Assembly: GCA_018434685.1 (NCBI GenBank)
Contig: JAHDOV010000002.1
Span: forward strand, 62,001 to 126,000
Direction of reading: 5' to 3'
DNA from: Deltaproteobacteria bacterium
Lineage (GTDB): Bacteria; Desulfobacterota; Desulfomonilia; UBA1062
DNA length: 64,000 bases
Shown here in pieces: positions 52,416 to 61,744 of this stretch. The stretch's first letter is position 1; every line of letters starts with the position of its first letter. Made by a program: the position numbers and the translations under genes. Below the pieces are notes generated by a model. The model did no database searches. It was not told the DNA's origin and saw only the letters and a list, made by a program, of their open reading frames with translations.

Positions 52416-52705
52416 TCAATCACCTCGTCAAGGGCATACCTTCCAGGCCGCCCTGGTTCGTTCCTTCCTGGAGACCGGAAATGCACGGGGTTACCACTCC
52501 CTGCTTACCGGGGTTTTCCTGAAAAGGTCTTCCCGGCAGAGATTCGCCTGTCACAGGGAGGTTCATGTTCCGCTCAGCCCGGTCCGCTACACAGGTTTCC
52601 ATCGACATCCCGGATAAAAATGATTACTTTTCATTGGCCCTCATACCTCGAGCACATCAGAGACATCGGCTGGAACGACCCGGAGATCCCAGGGGACCCG
52701 GGGTA
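52416..52705. other. Gap between histidine kinase and acyl-CoA transferase genes
   Basis: This 290-bp region shows no convincing gene. A 62-codon minus-strand frame (52420-52608) ends at the kinase start but has no recognisable domain. The kinase promoter is presumably here. Confidence 0.4.
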
Positions 52706-54616
52706 TCAGACCAGATCCCTGAATGCGACATTGAGGTAGTAGACACCCGCGTCGAATCTCTTCTCTATCTCGTAATCGTCTTTGAGGAAATGCGGAAGGA
52801 GGTGCATCATGGGCTTGTTCTCAATGAGCACCTCCGAACTGACACCCAGGAGGCCCTGCCTCTGGGCGAGGTGAACGAGGTACGAAAGAAGCTCCCTGCC
52901 GATGCCCCGGTTCTGATAATCATCCCGGACAACCAGTGCGATGGCGGCCATGTGGGTATCCTCCAGAACGTTATACCTCCCGACACCGACGATCTCTTCC
53001 CGTTCATCCTCCTGTTTGATGGCCAGGATGGCCATCTCCCTGGTGTAGTCGATGATCACGAATCTCTGCAGAAACTCATGCGGCATGGATGTCCGAACGG
53101 AAAAGAACCGGTTGTAGATGCTCTGGTCGGACAGGGAATAGACAAAGTCCCTCAACAGCCGCTCATCGCTGATCTTCACCGGCCTCAGGAACAGCTCGAT
53201 CCCGGTTTTCGTCGTCCGGTAGGTCTCGAAGTGCTCGGGATATTCCCCTGCCTTGCCCGGGATGAATGCCTGATCCTTGTATATGAGGTTCAGCTTTTTC
53301 GCCTCTTCGACGAGCCAGTGCCTGAAGTTCGGATGTGCAATGGAGATCAGTGCCATGGCGCGCTCCCTGATGCTCTTTCCCTGCAGGTAGGCGATCCCGT
53401 ACTCGGTGACGACATAGTGTATGTCGCCCCTGCCCAGGGTGACCCCTGCCCCCTCCTTGATGAACGGGACGATCCGTGAGATCGAGCCGTTCTTTGCCGT
53501 GGATTGCACGGCCAGGATGGTCTTTCCTTCGGGAGCGAGCGCACTGCCCCTCATGAAGTCGGCCTGCCCCCCTATCCCGCTGTAGAAAATTTTACCCATG
53601 GATTCGGCCGTGGCCTGGCCGGTGAGGTCGACCTCCAGGGCGGAGTTGATGGCCACCATGCGCTGCTGCTGAGCGATCACGAGCAGGTTGTTCGTATAGT
53701 CGATGGATCGCAGCTCTATGTGAGGGTTGTCATGTACATACTCATACGTGCTCTTTTTCCCCATACAGATGCTCGCAACGGTCTTTCCCCGGTCCACGCT
53801 CTTTCGAGTATTGTCCACCGCACCATTCTTTATGAGCTCCACCAGACCGTCGCTCAACACCTCCGTATGGATGCCCAGGTGTCTCTTCGAACCCAGGTTC
53901 GAGACAATGGCATTGGGGATGCTCCCGTAGCCCACCTGGATCGTGCTCCCGTCCTCGACGATCCTGGAGACATGTGTGCCGATGCTGCGTGCAATGGCAT
54001 CGGGAACCCGGGTTACATATTCCAGGAGCGGCTCGTCGTGATGGACGGCAAAGTCGATCTCATCCATATGGATGAAGGTGTCGCCGTGCACCCTGGGCAT
54101 GGCAGAATTGATCTGGGCGATCACGAGCGAGGCATGCTCTGTTGCAGCCCTGGTTATGTCAACACTGATACCGAGGCTCACCCGGCCGTTCTCATCCGGG
54201 AGCGATGTCTGGATCAGTGCCACGTCAACCGGGAGCAGCTTGCGTCGTATCAATGAAGGGATCTGGGATATGAAGACCGGGGTATAATCCGCCAGGCCGC
54301 TGTTGACCGCATCGCGCATGCTGTCTCCGACAAAGAAGGTGTTCTGCCGGAAAATCGATTCGAACTGCTCGTCCGCACAGGTGCCCCCCCCGAAGGTCAG
54401 CACGGAGAACAACTCGGCATCGAAGACAGCCTTGGGAAACGCCCGGGAAAATTCCATGAGCGCGCTGACGAGGTACTGCGGCTCTGCACAGCCCGTGGGA
54501 ATGAATATCCTGTTGCCCCGGTGGATGTGACTGAAGATCTCCTCGATAGGTACGAACTTTGCGGGGTGCCGCTTCTTCAGATCCTCGAGTATCGAGCGTT
54601 CACCTTCCAGGCCCAT
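52706..54616 (-). CDS. Acetyl-CoA hydrolase/transferase fused to a GNAT domain
   Basis: A 636-residue protein with two parts. Residues 1-440 form a class I-like CoA-transferase/acetyl-CoA hydrolase fold (ADEQFESIFRQNTFF, VGYGSIPNAIVSNL, LGRGDIHYVVTEYGIAYLQGKSIRERA). Residues about 480-636 form a GNAT acetyltransferase domain with the acetyl-CoA site VRDDYQNRGIGRELLSYL. Such fusions may couple acyl-CoA handling to lysine acetylation or modulation of a partner. The ATG at 54616 was chosen for GGAG upstream; the frame is open 32 codons further upstream, and that lead would contain four Cys, but its first codon is TTG without a ribosome-binding site. Substrate pair not known. Confidence 0.82.
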   Translation of the reverse strand: MGLEGERSILEDLKKRHPAKFVPIEEIFSHIHRGNRIFIPTGCAEPQYLVSALMEFSRAFPKAVFDAELFSVLTFGGGTCADEQFESIFRQNTFFVGDSMRDAVNSGLADYTPVFISQIPSLIRRKLLPVDVALIQTSLPDENGRVSLGISVDITRAATEHASLVIAQINSAMPRVHGDTFIHMDEIDFAVHHDEPLLEYVTRVPDAIARSIGTHVSRIVEDGSTIQVGYGSIPNAIVSNLGSKRHLGIHTEVLSDGLVELIKNGAVDNTRKSVDRGKTVASICMGKKSTYEYVHDNPHIELRSIDYTNNLLVIAQQQRMVAINSALEVDLTGQATAESMGKIFYSGIGGQADFMRGSALAPEGKTILAVQSTAKNGSISRIVPFIKEGAGVTLGRGDIHYVVTEYGIAYLQGKSIRERAMALISIAHPNFRHWLVEEAKKLNLIYKDQAFIPGKAGEYPEHFETYRTTKTGIELFLRPVKISDERLLRDFVYSLSDQSIYNRFFSVRTSMPHEFLQRFVIIDYTREMAILAIKQEDEREEIVGVGRYNVLEDTHMAAIALVVRDDYQNRGIGRELLSYLVHLAQRQGLLGVSSEVLIENKPMMHLLPHFLKDDYEIEKRFDAGVYYLNVAFRDLV

Positions 54617-54759
54617 ATAATCCACTCCACACGTGTCACACGAATCGCAGCTCTGCTGTGAGTATTCCTGTGGTTCCTGTCTTTTCCTATAACAAAATCT
54701 GCATGATAACAATAACCATCTGATTCTGGTTCGGTTTGATTGAGTTCATGAAAGCCTGT

Positions 54760-55809
54760 TCATTCGCCCTGGAGCCGATACTCTCTCACCCTGGGATCCA
54801 TGATGCTCCTCCAGAGCGGCGGGATGGCAGCGATGAGGATCATGCCCGCATATCCCGTGGGGAACTGGGGGCTCTCCTGATGGTGCCTGAGAACCTGATA
54901 GCGCCGGTCGGGTTTGAGGTGGTGGTCTGAATGCCTCTGGAGGTTGAAGAGGAACCGGTTTGTCAGGCAGTTGCTGGAATTCCATGAATGACGTAGCGAC
55001 ACCGGTTCGTAACTGCCTCCTTCGATCTTCTTTCTGAGAAGACCGTAATGTTCGATATAATTCACGATCTCGAGAAGCGATATCGCAACAATGCTCTGTG
55101 CGACAAAATAGGTCACGGCAGCCGTGCCCAACACTGCCCCCAGGGCCCCCAGGAGACCCAGCTGAGCCAGAAGGTAGCGCATCAAACGGTTATGGATGCC
55201 CCATATGCTCTGCTGTTTTCTCTCGAGGCGCCGCTGCTCGATCCTCCAGGCGCTCCTTATCCCCTCGAACACCGTGCGCGGCCAGAATACATAGAATGAT
55301 TCGCCGAGCCTGGCTGTTGCAGGATCCTCGGGCGTCGCCACATGCCGATGATGTCCTGCCACGTGTTCTACTGCCCAGTGCATGTACACGACGGTCCAGA
55401 GCATGATGCGTGCAAGCAGCGGTTCGAATGCAGAATTCACCCGGTGCTGCAGCTCGTGAGAGACATTGATTCCCATCACGCCCGAGGACGTACCCACCGA
55501 CAGGACAAACCCTGCCATCTCCCGGGCAGTCATGGCGCTGTTGCTGACCACGTATGCGCCCCAGAGCACGACAGCCACCTGGAGTGGGACACACAGCCAC
55601 GTTATGACCCTGAACGAGAGGGCCTCTTTCCAGGCGGCTTCTTCCGCCATGGTCGGATTCCGCCTCGAGGAACCGATCACGAGATCAAGGACCGGGATCA
55701 CACCAAAGACCACAGCCGGCGTGATAAATGTAAAGGCGCCCCCGAGCATGTACCCGGCAACGACGCTCATGGGAACGAGAAAGATGAGACAAAACGGCAG
55801 GGCAACCAT
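54760..55809 (-). CDS. alkB: AlkB-type alkane 1-monooxygenase
   Basis: Membrane diiron enzyme that oxidises alkanes at the terminal carbon with O2, using rubredoxin electrons. All histidine boxes are visible: HELQHR (118-123; HELIHK in typical AlkB), EHVAGHHRH (148-156), the AlkB-specific NYIEHYGL (250-257) and LQRHSDHH (290-297). Six hydrophobic segments fit the family topology. At 349 residues it is slightly shorter than the Pseudomonas enzyme. The ATG at 55809 was chosen for AGGGGG upstream. No rubredoxin or rubredoxin reductase gene is nearby, so these must be elsewhere. Related membrane desaturases share some His boxes, but NYIEHYG favours AlkB. Confidence 0.88.
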   Translation of the reverse strand: MVALPFCLIFLVPMSVVAGYMLGGAFTFITPAVVFGVIPVLDLVIGSSRRNPTMAEEAAWKEALSFRVITWLCVPLQVAVVLWGAYVVSNSAMTAREMAGFVLSVGTSSGVMGINVSHELQHRVNSAFEPLLARIMLWTVVYMHWAVEHVAGHHRHVATPEDPATARLGESFYVFWPRTVFEGIRSAWRIEQRRLERKQQSIWGIHNRLMRYLLAQLGLLGALGAVLGTAAVTYFVAQSIVAISLLEIVNYIEHYGLLRKKIEGGSYEPVSLRHSWNSSNCLTNRFLFNLQRHSDHHLKPDRRYQVLRHHQESPQFPTGYAGMILIAAIPPLWRSIMDPRVREYRLQGE

Positions 55810-55971
55810 GGCAGCACCCCCTCGCATGCTGTATTCAATGAGTAATCTGTATTACGCTCAAACAAAAAATAACGCCTGCTGCCGCTGATGCAAGCCCGAC
55901 GGCCGCTCTTTTTCCGGTTCCGGACGCGGCTCCATCATCCGGCGATCACGGCCCTGCAGAACCCCCTGTGC

Positions 55972-56520
55972 CTATCCGGGCCGGCGGCACACGATGTTTG
56001 CTACGGCCTGTTTCCGATGTTCCAGGATGCCTTCGAACCTGTGGATGATGTCCCAGTCTTCGAACCAGCTCACGAGTTCGCCCGGTTTGAGGAGAAAGTC
56101 CGGGTTGCGGGGCTTCCCGAACCTCGGCTGGTCCACGGTGAAGGTCTCGTAGAGGAGTACCCCGCCCGGGCAGAGCAGCTCCCTTATGAACGGCATCAGC
56201 GGCCGGTGAAGATAGCGGAAGACCAGCACCGCACCGAAGGACCCGGGCTTGAAGACCCCAAGACCGTCCTTTTCCATGTCCACCCGGCAGGTCAGCACCC
56301 TGGGGAGGGCCTCCCCGGCCGACTGCCGTGCCCTCACGAGGTTCTCCTGGGAGATATCGGCGAGCACCGCTTTGAGGCCTTCCCGGGCAAGGTAGGTGCC
56401 GTTACGCCCGCTGCCGCAGGCCAGATCGAGCGCCGGCAGCCTCGAGCAGCACTCCCTGATCACCCTGACATGTTCGAGGAGCAGTTCGGCAGGTTTCGTA
56501 TCGGCATGTGCCACATCCAT
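55972..56520 (-). CDS. Class I SAM-dependent methyltransferase (TehB-like)
   Basis: A 182-residue methyltransferase. Motif I is ALDLACGSGRNGTYLAREG near 31-49. The acidic motif is ADISQENL and motif III is LLCPGGVLLYETFT. It looks like TehB-type enzymes, small methyltransferases acting on metalloids or small molecules. The ATG at 56520 was chosen for GAGGTG upstream; a GTG three codons earlier is possible. The DUF374 acyltransferase gene lies 12 bp upstream, so the two are one operon. Confidence 0.82.
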   Translation of the reverse strand: MDVAHADTKPAELLLEHVRVIRECCSRLPALDLACGSGRNGTYLAREGLKAVLADISQENLVRARQSAGEALPRVLTCRVDMEKDGLGVFKPGSFGAVLVFRYLHRPLMPFIRELLCPGGVLLYETFTVDQPRFGKPRNPDFLLKPGELVSWFEDWDIIHRFEGILEHRKQAVANIVCRRPG

Positions 56521-56532
56521 GTCATTCACCTC

Positions 56533-57261
56533 TTATCTTAGTTCGGGGAGGTCGAAACCCGGCTTGCCGACAGGAGTCCCTCCCCAGAACGTATCGCAGA
56601 ACTGGGCCATTTCATTCATCCTGTCTTCCACCTGGGAGCGGATACGCTCGCACTCCTCTTCGTCCGCATCGGCAGGGACCAGTACCGAGTCTCCGTGGTA
56701 GAGCACGATCCTGGTAAAGGGTACCGGGAGGAAATATCTGTCCCACGTGTTCAGCACGATCCTGTGCCTGGCCCCGTACATCATGGGGACGATCGGCTTG
56801 TGGCTGTCACGCGCGATCTTCACCGTCCCCATCTTCAATACCCGGGGAGGGCCTGTGGGACCGTCGGCCATCATCCCTGCCGTGTGTCCCCCCTGCCTCA
56901 TCAGGTCTATGAGCTCGTGCATGGCCTTCTTCCCGTCTCTGGTCCTGCTTCCCCGCACCGAGTAAAAACCCATCTTCAGGGCGAGCGCATTGGCGTATTC
57001 CCCGTCCCTGCTCCTGCTGATCATCATGGTGACGTGCCGCGAGCCGAAGTCCTCGAAGAAGTAGAACATCCGCTGGTGCCAGGTGGCATAGACACAGCCG
57101 CCGAACCGTTCGATTGCACCCAGCTCGCCCTGAGCATTGATCCGCTTCTCCACCCTGCAGGATCTGCACCACCACCTGATCACAAAGGCAGCTGCTGCGG
57201 GCGCCGTTGCCAGCAGCAGTTTTTCCACAGGACTGAACCGGTATTTCGTCGTACCTGACAT
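56533..57261 (-). CDS. DUF374-type lysophospholipid acyltransferase
   Basis: A 242-residue membrane-associated acyltransferase of the LPLAT superfamily (DUF374). VYATWHQRMFYFFE near 57-70 contains the H-x4-D/E-like catalytic block (His in ATWHQR). MISRSRDGEYANALALKMGFYSVRGSRTRDGKKA and MMADGPTGPPRVLKMGTVKIAR follow, typical of DUF374. An N-terminal hydrophobic segment (LLLATAPAAAAFVI) anchors it. DUF374 enzymes are thought to acylate lipids such as lipid-A or glycolipid precursors. The ATG at 57261 has GGTGAG upstream. It shares an operon with the TehB-like methyltransferase. Confidence 0.85.
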   Translation of the reverse strand: MSGTTKYRFSPVEKLLLATAPAAAAFVIRWWCRSCRVEKRINAQGELGAIERFGGCVYATWHQRMFYFFEDFGSRHVTMMISRSRDGEYANALALKMGFYSVRGSRTRDGKKAMHELIDLMRQGGHTAGMMADGPTGPPRVLKMGTVKIARDSHKPIVPMMYGARHRIVLNTWDRYFLPVPFTRIVLYHGDSVLVPADADEEECERIRSQVEDRMNEMAQFCDTFWGGTPVGKPGFDLPELR

Positions 57262-57368
57262 GGCTCTCACCCCATGCAAGCCCGGTCATCTCATACCGGG
57301 CATCCCGCCGTTACGACCCCCTCCCCGTGCCCGGCCGCCATCCCGTCCAGGCCATGGGGCCACGGCCC

Positions 57369-58874
57369 CTACTCCGCACGTACAACCTCGATACTGACCT
57401 TGCCGATGACACCCACGAGGGGGATGAGGGAAGACATGCCCTCCCCCTCGATAAACTTGATGTGTGTTGCATCTGCGGGCACCTGGCCGGTTGTGGGGTC
57501 CACTGCAGTCCATTTTCCATCCACATGGCTTTCTGCCCAGGCATGGTAGAGAAATCCTTTAAATTCATCTGCATAGACGATTCCGCCCACCACCCGGGTG
57601 GGAATGCCCACGGCCCTGGCCAGCGCTGCATAGAGATAGGCATGCCCCTGGCACTCCGCCTTTTTCTTCTCGAGGACATCGAGCGCAGTGAATACGTCCA
57701 CTGGCGCCGGCTCGATATTCTCCCCGATCCACGTCAGGAGTGCATCTACGCACTCCAGCCGGGTTGAGGCGCCCCGGGTGATCTCGTGAGCCGTCCTCAC
57801 CACCTCGTCGTTCGTGCACGGCACGGCATAGGAAGCCTGCAGATATTTCCCGAGCTCTTCCGGCCCAGCCGCGTTGGCTCCGTTGCCTGCTCCGGGGGCC
57901 TGCACGTCGATGCGGCAGAGTGTTTGAGGCCCCCTGGGCTCACATGCCTGGCGTTCATCACTGGGGATGATGAGTTCATCACCGATCCCTCCAATGAGCA
58001 CCTCCAGCAGTACGGTCTGCCGCGGCTGGTCGATGGGGGTGTCGGTCCGTATCAGGCTGAAATCCACAAAGGTGTCCTCCCTGTTCATGGCTGATTCCAG
58101 CAGGTATCTCCGGGCCTCGGTTTCGCTCTCGAGCCCTGACAGCAGCACCCCGCCGAGCGCCTGTTCGAACAGTGGCCTTCCTGCCTCGTCGATCCAGGAG
58201 GTCATCTCCTGGCCGAGAAAATCCGTCTGCATCCGGAATGCCTTGCCCGCAAACAGATCGCTCTCCTGGTAGGCCTGGATCTCCTGCACCACCGGTTCTA
58301 TGCCCTGGGTCTCACTGTCATAGACCTGATACCGGTATGTGCGGCCGATCTCGAGCCCGTGCACCACGGGATAGAGGTACAGGATGCTTCCCGGATAGAC
58401 CGCCCCCTCCAGGGGGATGCTCTCCCGGCTTGTCTGGTTTCCCGAGTCCCGCGTGATCTCCAGCACCCCGTCTCTCACCTGCGCCGAGAGCTTCAGCGTG
58501 CTCCCGTCGATGTCATAGCCGTAGGCGAGGCGTTTGAGGGTCAGGTCCCGGCCGATCAGGTCATACGATACGAGGCTGATTTTCTTGTCCATCATGAGAA
58601 ACTTGAAGTGCATGAGCGTCTCGGAACGCACCTCGAAGTGATCCGGCACCTCTTTGGATGCAGTAATGGAAAAATGGCTGAACCCGATCTTGTTGCCGTT
58701 GAAGACGATGCCGGTCCAGTATTCCTGGTATGGCAGTCCGCCCGGCTCGTAGCGGGGCGGGGGAACCGGCGGTGCACCGGCATCCTTGAAATACCTTCCG
58801 GCACAGCCTGCACCCAGCAGGCCCATCACGATGACCGCAACAAGCAGACACCCTCTGGCGTGCATTGTTCTCAT
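57369..58874 (-). CDS. Transglutaminase-like lipoprotein
   Basis: A 501-residue predicted lipoprotein with the lipobox LLGAGC near residue 27. The long middle region (about 35-380) is beta-rich with no clear family. A transglutaminase-like domain occupies the C-terminal part: Cys in KKKAECQGHAYLYAALARA, His in GFLYHAWAE and Asp in WTAVDPTTGQ, the complete Cys-His-Asp triad. Such envelope proteins act as cysteine proteases or amidases, often on peptidoglycan or peptides. The ATG at 58874 was chosen as giving a normal lipoprotein signal; the frame is open 22 codons further. The partner is unknown. Confidence 0.78.
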   Translation of the reverse strand: MRTMHARGCLLVAVIVMGLLGAGCAGRYFKDAGAPPVPPPRYEPGGLPYQEYWTGIVFNGNKIGFSHFSITASKEVPDHFEVRSETLMHFKFLMMDKKISLVSYDLIGRDLTLKRLAYGYDIDGSTLKLSAQVRDGVLEITRDSGNQTSRESIPLEGAVYPGSILYLYPVVHGLEIGRTYRYQVYDSETQGIEPVVQEIQAYQESDLFAGKAFRMQTDFLGQEMTSWIDEAGRPLFEQALGGVLLSGLESETEARRYLLESAMNREDTFVDFSLIRTDTPIDQPRQTVLLEVLIGGIGDELIIPSDERQACEPRGPQTLCRIDVQAPGAGNGANAAGPEELGKYLQASYAVPCTNDEVVRTAHEITRGASTRLECVDALLTWIGENIEPAPVDVFTALDVLEKKKAECQGHAYLYAALARAVGIPTRVVGGIVYADEFKGFLYHAWAESHVDGKWTAVDPTTGQVPADATHIKFIEGEGMSSLIPLVGVIGKVSIEVVRAE

Positions 58875-58973
58875 CACCCGCTCACGTCTCCTGCTTGTTA
58901 TCATATTGATTTTGCTTTCGGATGTTAAGCTTTTTTTCACTGCCCGGGTTGCTGCATGACCACCGGGCGCCCC

Positions 58974-59660
58974 TTACCCCTGCACCATGATCTCTCGCGA
59001 CCTCGGCCCGCAGTTGAACAGGAGGTCAAAGACGGAGAGATTGCCGATGAACCCTCCCCACAACTGCGGGTACACGATCGCAGGGGGCGCCACGTAGGAA
59101 ATCCTCATCCCGGCCCGGGCAAAACCGGATTCATCCAGATACGGGCCCAGCGAACGCTGTGCCAGGAACACAGAGCCCCCGAGTACCTTGCATATGTCCA
59201 CGAGAAGTCCTGGACCCCTTCCCTTGAGTCCCAGCTGAGACAGGAGCACGATCTCCGTGTCGATACCGAGGATATCGAACAGATACCGGATAATCTCCAG
59301 GTTCATGTCTATGAGCCTCGCGCATCCTCCCGAGAAGAGATCCTCAAACAGATGCAGGTGTTCGCCAAGATACGGTGCATGGCCATAGGCGACCTTCAGG
59401 GTCTCCAGGTGCTTCTTCTGCCAGCGGCCTTCATGGCATATCTGCACCTCGTTGATCTTTTGGAGTCCGCGGCCCTTCTTCCAGACCGGCACGGTCATCC
59501 ACAACACCCCCTGATCATTCTTGAACCGGTTCCTGCTGAGCCACGTGGTCCCCAAAGGAAACTGGACATCATCCAGGAGAACGAACACGTCGGACTTCAT
59601 CGCCTTGTAGAAGAATCCGGGATAGGGACAGAAATAAGGTCGGTGGGCACTGATGATCAT
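58974..59660 (-). CDS. WbqC-family protein
   Basis: A 228-residue protein of the WbqC family (COG-type linked to O-antigen and lipopolysaccharide loci, activity uncertain). The N-terminal signature SAHRPYFCPYPGFFYKAMKSDVFVLLDDVQF resembles the family's HQPxYLPWxGFFxKI...DDVQ. WLSRNRFKNDQG and WTVPVWK-like blocks follow. No membrane segment. No ribosome-binding site is visible before the ATG. It lies between the transglutaminase-like and FmdB-type genes; other polysaccharide genes are absent. Confidence 0.82.
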   Translation of the reverse strand: MIISAHRPYFCPYPGFFYKAMKSDVFVLLDDVQFPLGTTWLSRNRFKNDQGVLWMTVPVWKKGRGLQKINEVQICHEGRWQKKHLETLKVAYGHAPYLGEHLHLFEDLFSGGCARLIDMNLEIIRYLFDILGIDTEIVLLSQLGLKGRGPGLLVDICKVLGGSVFLAQRSLGPYLDESGFARAGMRISYVAPPAIVYPQLWGGFIGNLSVFDLLFNCGPRSREIMVQG

Positions 59661-59782
59661 ACACTTATAATAAAAGGCTTAAGCGGTGCATACAATGACC
59701 GGCGGCCTCGCTGTGACCCTTTCTTCGGTTTCCGGCCCTGTCCGGGCACATCAAAGGAAGAGCCTTCGGGCGAGGCACCGGC

Positions 59783-60274
59783 CTACAGGTCGTAGAGGGT
59801 TTCGTCCACCTTTGGTTTTTCCCTGCGGGCCCCGGCCTTTGATTTCGCTTCCATGAGAAAGGGCTCCTCCCCCTCGAGCAGGTCCCCCATCTCCGCCTCG
59901 ATCCTGTCCGGGTCTTCCCCGCGCTCCATGCGGCCGAGCGCCTCTTCCATGCCCGCGCCCAGCCTCAGGCCCGTGGCATCGGAAAGCTTTCTCATGAGCT
60001 GGGCTGCCTGCCGGGGGTCGTCCTCGTTGATCCTGCCTGCCTCATTGGCCAGCATTGCCATGGCCTTTTCCATCTTGGACTCATCGATATCGGGCATGGC
60101 CTCATCGGAATCTGACTCTTTCCGGCCGGAGATGGTGGCGAAGATGGAGACCTTTCGTTTCAGTCTCGTGTTGTCACACTTCGGACACTGCGGGACCTTC
60201 TCCGTATTTACGCTCTTTGAAAAGAAATTGTAGATGGTGTTGCACTGATGACAGTAGAACTCATAAATCGGCAT
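59783..60274 (-). CDS. FmdB-type zinc-ribbon regulator
   Basis: A 163-residue protein with an N-terminal zinc ribbon (MPIYEFYCHQCNTIY ... CPKCDNT; two CxxC pairs at about 8-11 and 29-32). This is the FmdB/CxxC-regulator family. It carries an unusually long C-terminal extension (about 50-163) of acidic and Met/Glu-rich helices ending KVDETLYDL; typical members are about 70-110 residues. The ATG at 60274 was chosen for AGGGG upstream. FmdB proteins are associated with formamidase or C1 genes but act broadly. Function here unknown. Confidence 0.8.
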   Translation of the reverse strand: MPIYEFYCHQCNTIYNFFSKSVNTEKVPQCPKCDNTRLKRKVSIFATISGRKESDSDEAMPDIDESKMEKAMAMLANEAGRINEDDPRQAAQLMRKLSDATGLRLGAGMEEALGRMERGEDPDRIEAEMGDLLEGEEPFLMEAKSKAGARREKPKVDETLYDL

Positions 60275-60526
60275 GACACATCCCCTCAACAGTTATTCAT
60301 CACCTCTTATTAAATGAGATTTATCCACGAAAATCAAGAGGCTATTTGTGGCTCCGGCCGGGGCCGGGGGGCGCCCCTGTCCCATCAGGCCCGTGAGTTC
60401 TCCCGAGTTGGCAGCACGGTTCGCACCGCACTGGAATACGTCCCGGGAGTTCATCTTAGCCGTTGTGTTCGTTATTATACACCTATAACCCCGGCACTCC
60501 CGAGCACTCAGACCCAGAGGATACCC

Positions 60527-61369
60527 ATGAACGAGATTCTGAAAATGCAGAGACTGAACTCTACCACCACCCTGTTCGAGGTGCATGCCCCGAAGGTGGC
60601 TCGCAAGGTGAAGGCCGGTCAGTTTGTCATTGTCTGCATCCACGAACACGCAGAGCGTATTCCCCTGACCCTTGCCGATTACCACGCCGACCAGGGTGTG
60701 ATAACCCTCGTGGTGCAGGAAATCGGCAAAACCACGATGGAGATATGCACGATGCACGAGGGCGACCGGCTCGTTGTCATCTCCGGCCCGCTGGGCAGGC
60801 CCAGCGACATCGAGCTCTACGGTACGGTCGTCTGCATAGGGGGAGGCGTCGGGATCGCCGCCATCTACCCTATTGCCCGTGCCCTGCACAATGCAGGCAA
60901 TACCGTGCACTCCATTATCGGTGCACGGACAAAAGAGCTGCTCTTCTGGGAAGACCGGATGCGCCTGGTGAGCCACAGCCTCGCTGTCTGTACCGATGAC
61001 GGGTCGTATGGCCGCAGCGGCTTTGTCACCCTGGCACTTGAGGAGCTGCTGGAAGCAGGACCGCCACCTGAGCGTGTCTGGGCGATCGGGCCGGCAGTCA
61101 TGATGAAGGCCTGTGCAGAGGCCACCAGGGGGTATGGCATACCCACCCTGGTCAGCCTCAACTCCATCATGGTCGACGGCACCGGCATGTGCGGCTCGTG
61201 CCGGGTGGAAGTGGGAGAAAAAACCCGCTTCGCCTGCGTGGACGGGCCTGAATTCGATGGGCACGAGGTCAACTGGGAGCTGCTGCTGAACCGTCAGCGT
61301 ATTTACCTTGCACAGGAGAAACAGGCAGTGGAGAGATGGAGCGACCCGGCCATGAGGAACCGCCACTGA
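60527..61369 (+). CDS. NfnA/PyrK-like FAD and NAD(P)-binding electron-transfer subunit
   Basis: A 280-residue flavoprotein of the family that includes NfnA (NADH-dependent ferredoxin:NADP+ oxidoreductase small subunit), SudB and PyrK. The FAD domain (about 1-95) has RIPLTLADY (R-x-P-x-T-x-A-D). The NAD(P) domain has CIGGGVGIAAIYPIARALH near 106. A C-terminal cysteine cluster DGTGMCGSCRVEVG ... TRFACVDGPEFDGH, near 222-243, binds a [2Fe-2S] cluster. AGAGG precedes the ATG. In Nfn and Sud systems the partner (a GltD-like flavoprotein) is usually directly downstream; here only a tRNA gene follows, so the partner is elsewhere or absent. Confidence 0.85.
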   Translation: MNEILKMQRLNSTTTLFEVHAPKVARKVKAGQFVIVCIHEHAERIPLTLADYHADQGVITLVVQEIGKTTMEICTMHEGDRLVVISGPLGRPSDIELYGTVVCIGGGVGIAAIYPIARALHNAGNTVHSIIGARTKELLFWEDRMRLVSHSLAVCTDDGSYGRSGFVTLALEELLEAGPPPERVWAIGPAVMMKACAEATRGYGIPTLVSLNSIMVDGTGMCGSCRVEVGEKTRFACVDGPEFDGHEVNWELLLNRQRIYLAQEKQAVERWSDPAMRNRH

Positions 61370-61462
61370 CTGACGGGTGCACAGGGGCTGTCTCCGGGTA
61401 CCATCGCTCTGGGCAGGAACCTCTGCTGATTACACTTCTGGTTCCGCAACCGGATAAGGGGC

Positions 61463-61503
61463 AAAAAAAACCCCGGTGCACCATATCGTGCCCGGGGTCT
61501 TGT
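61463..61503 (-). terminator. Intrinsic terminator of the tRNA-Asp gene
   Basis: Read on the minus strand: CCCCGGGCAC-GATATG-GTGC-A-CCGGGG followed by eight Ts (61463-61470). The stem spans 61471-61497. It lies 17 bp past the tRNA 3' end. Confidence 0.85.
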
Positions 61504-61514
61504 CGTATCAAAAG

Positions 61515-61591
<77 letters not shown>

Positions 61592-61744
61592 GCGAATCGA
61601 ACTGCATCTACACGATTATGATGCCCCTGTCCAGCAGGAAAATCACCGAGGCGCATTTATCCGGTAAAATCTGTTGACCATCTCGCTGAGCGCGGATATT
61701 TATTGAAGATATCGATGGCATGTATTTCGAGCATGGGGGTACGG

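Noticed and set aside
52420-52608. 62-codon minus-strand ORF ahead of the histidine kinase
   Set aside because: No ribosome-binding site, no recognisable domain and a low-complexity look; likely part of the leader.
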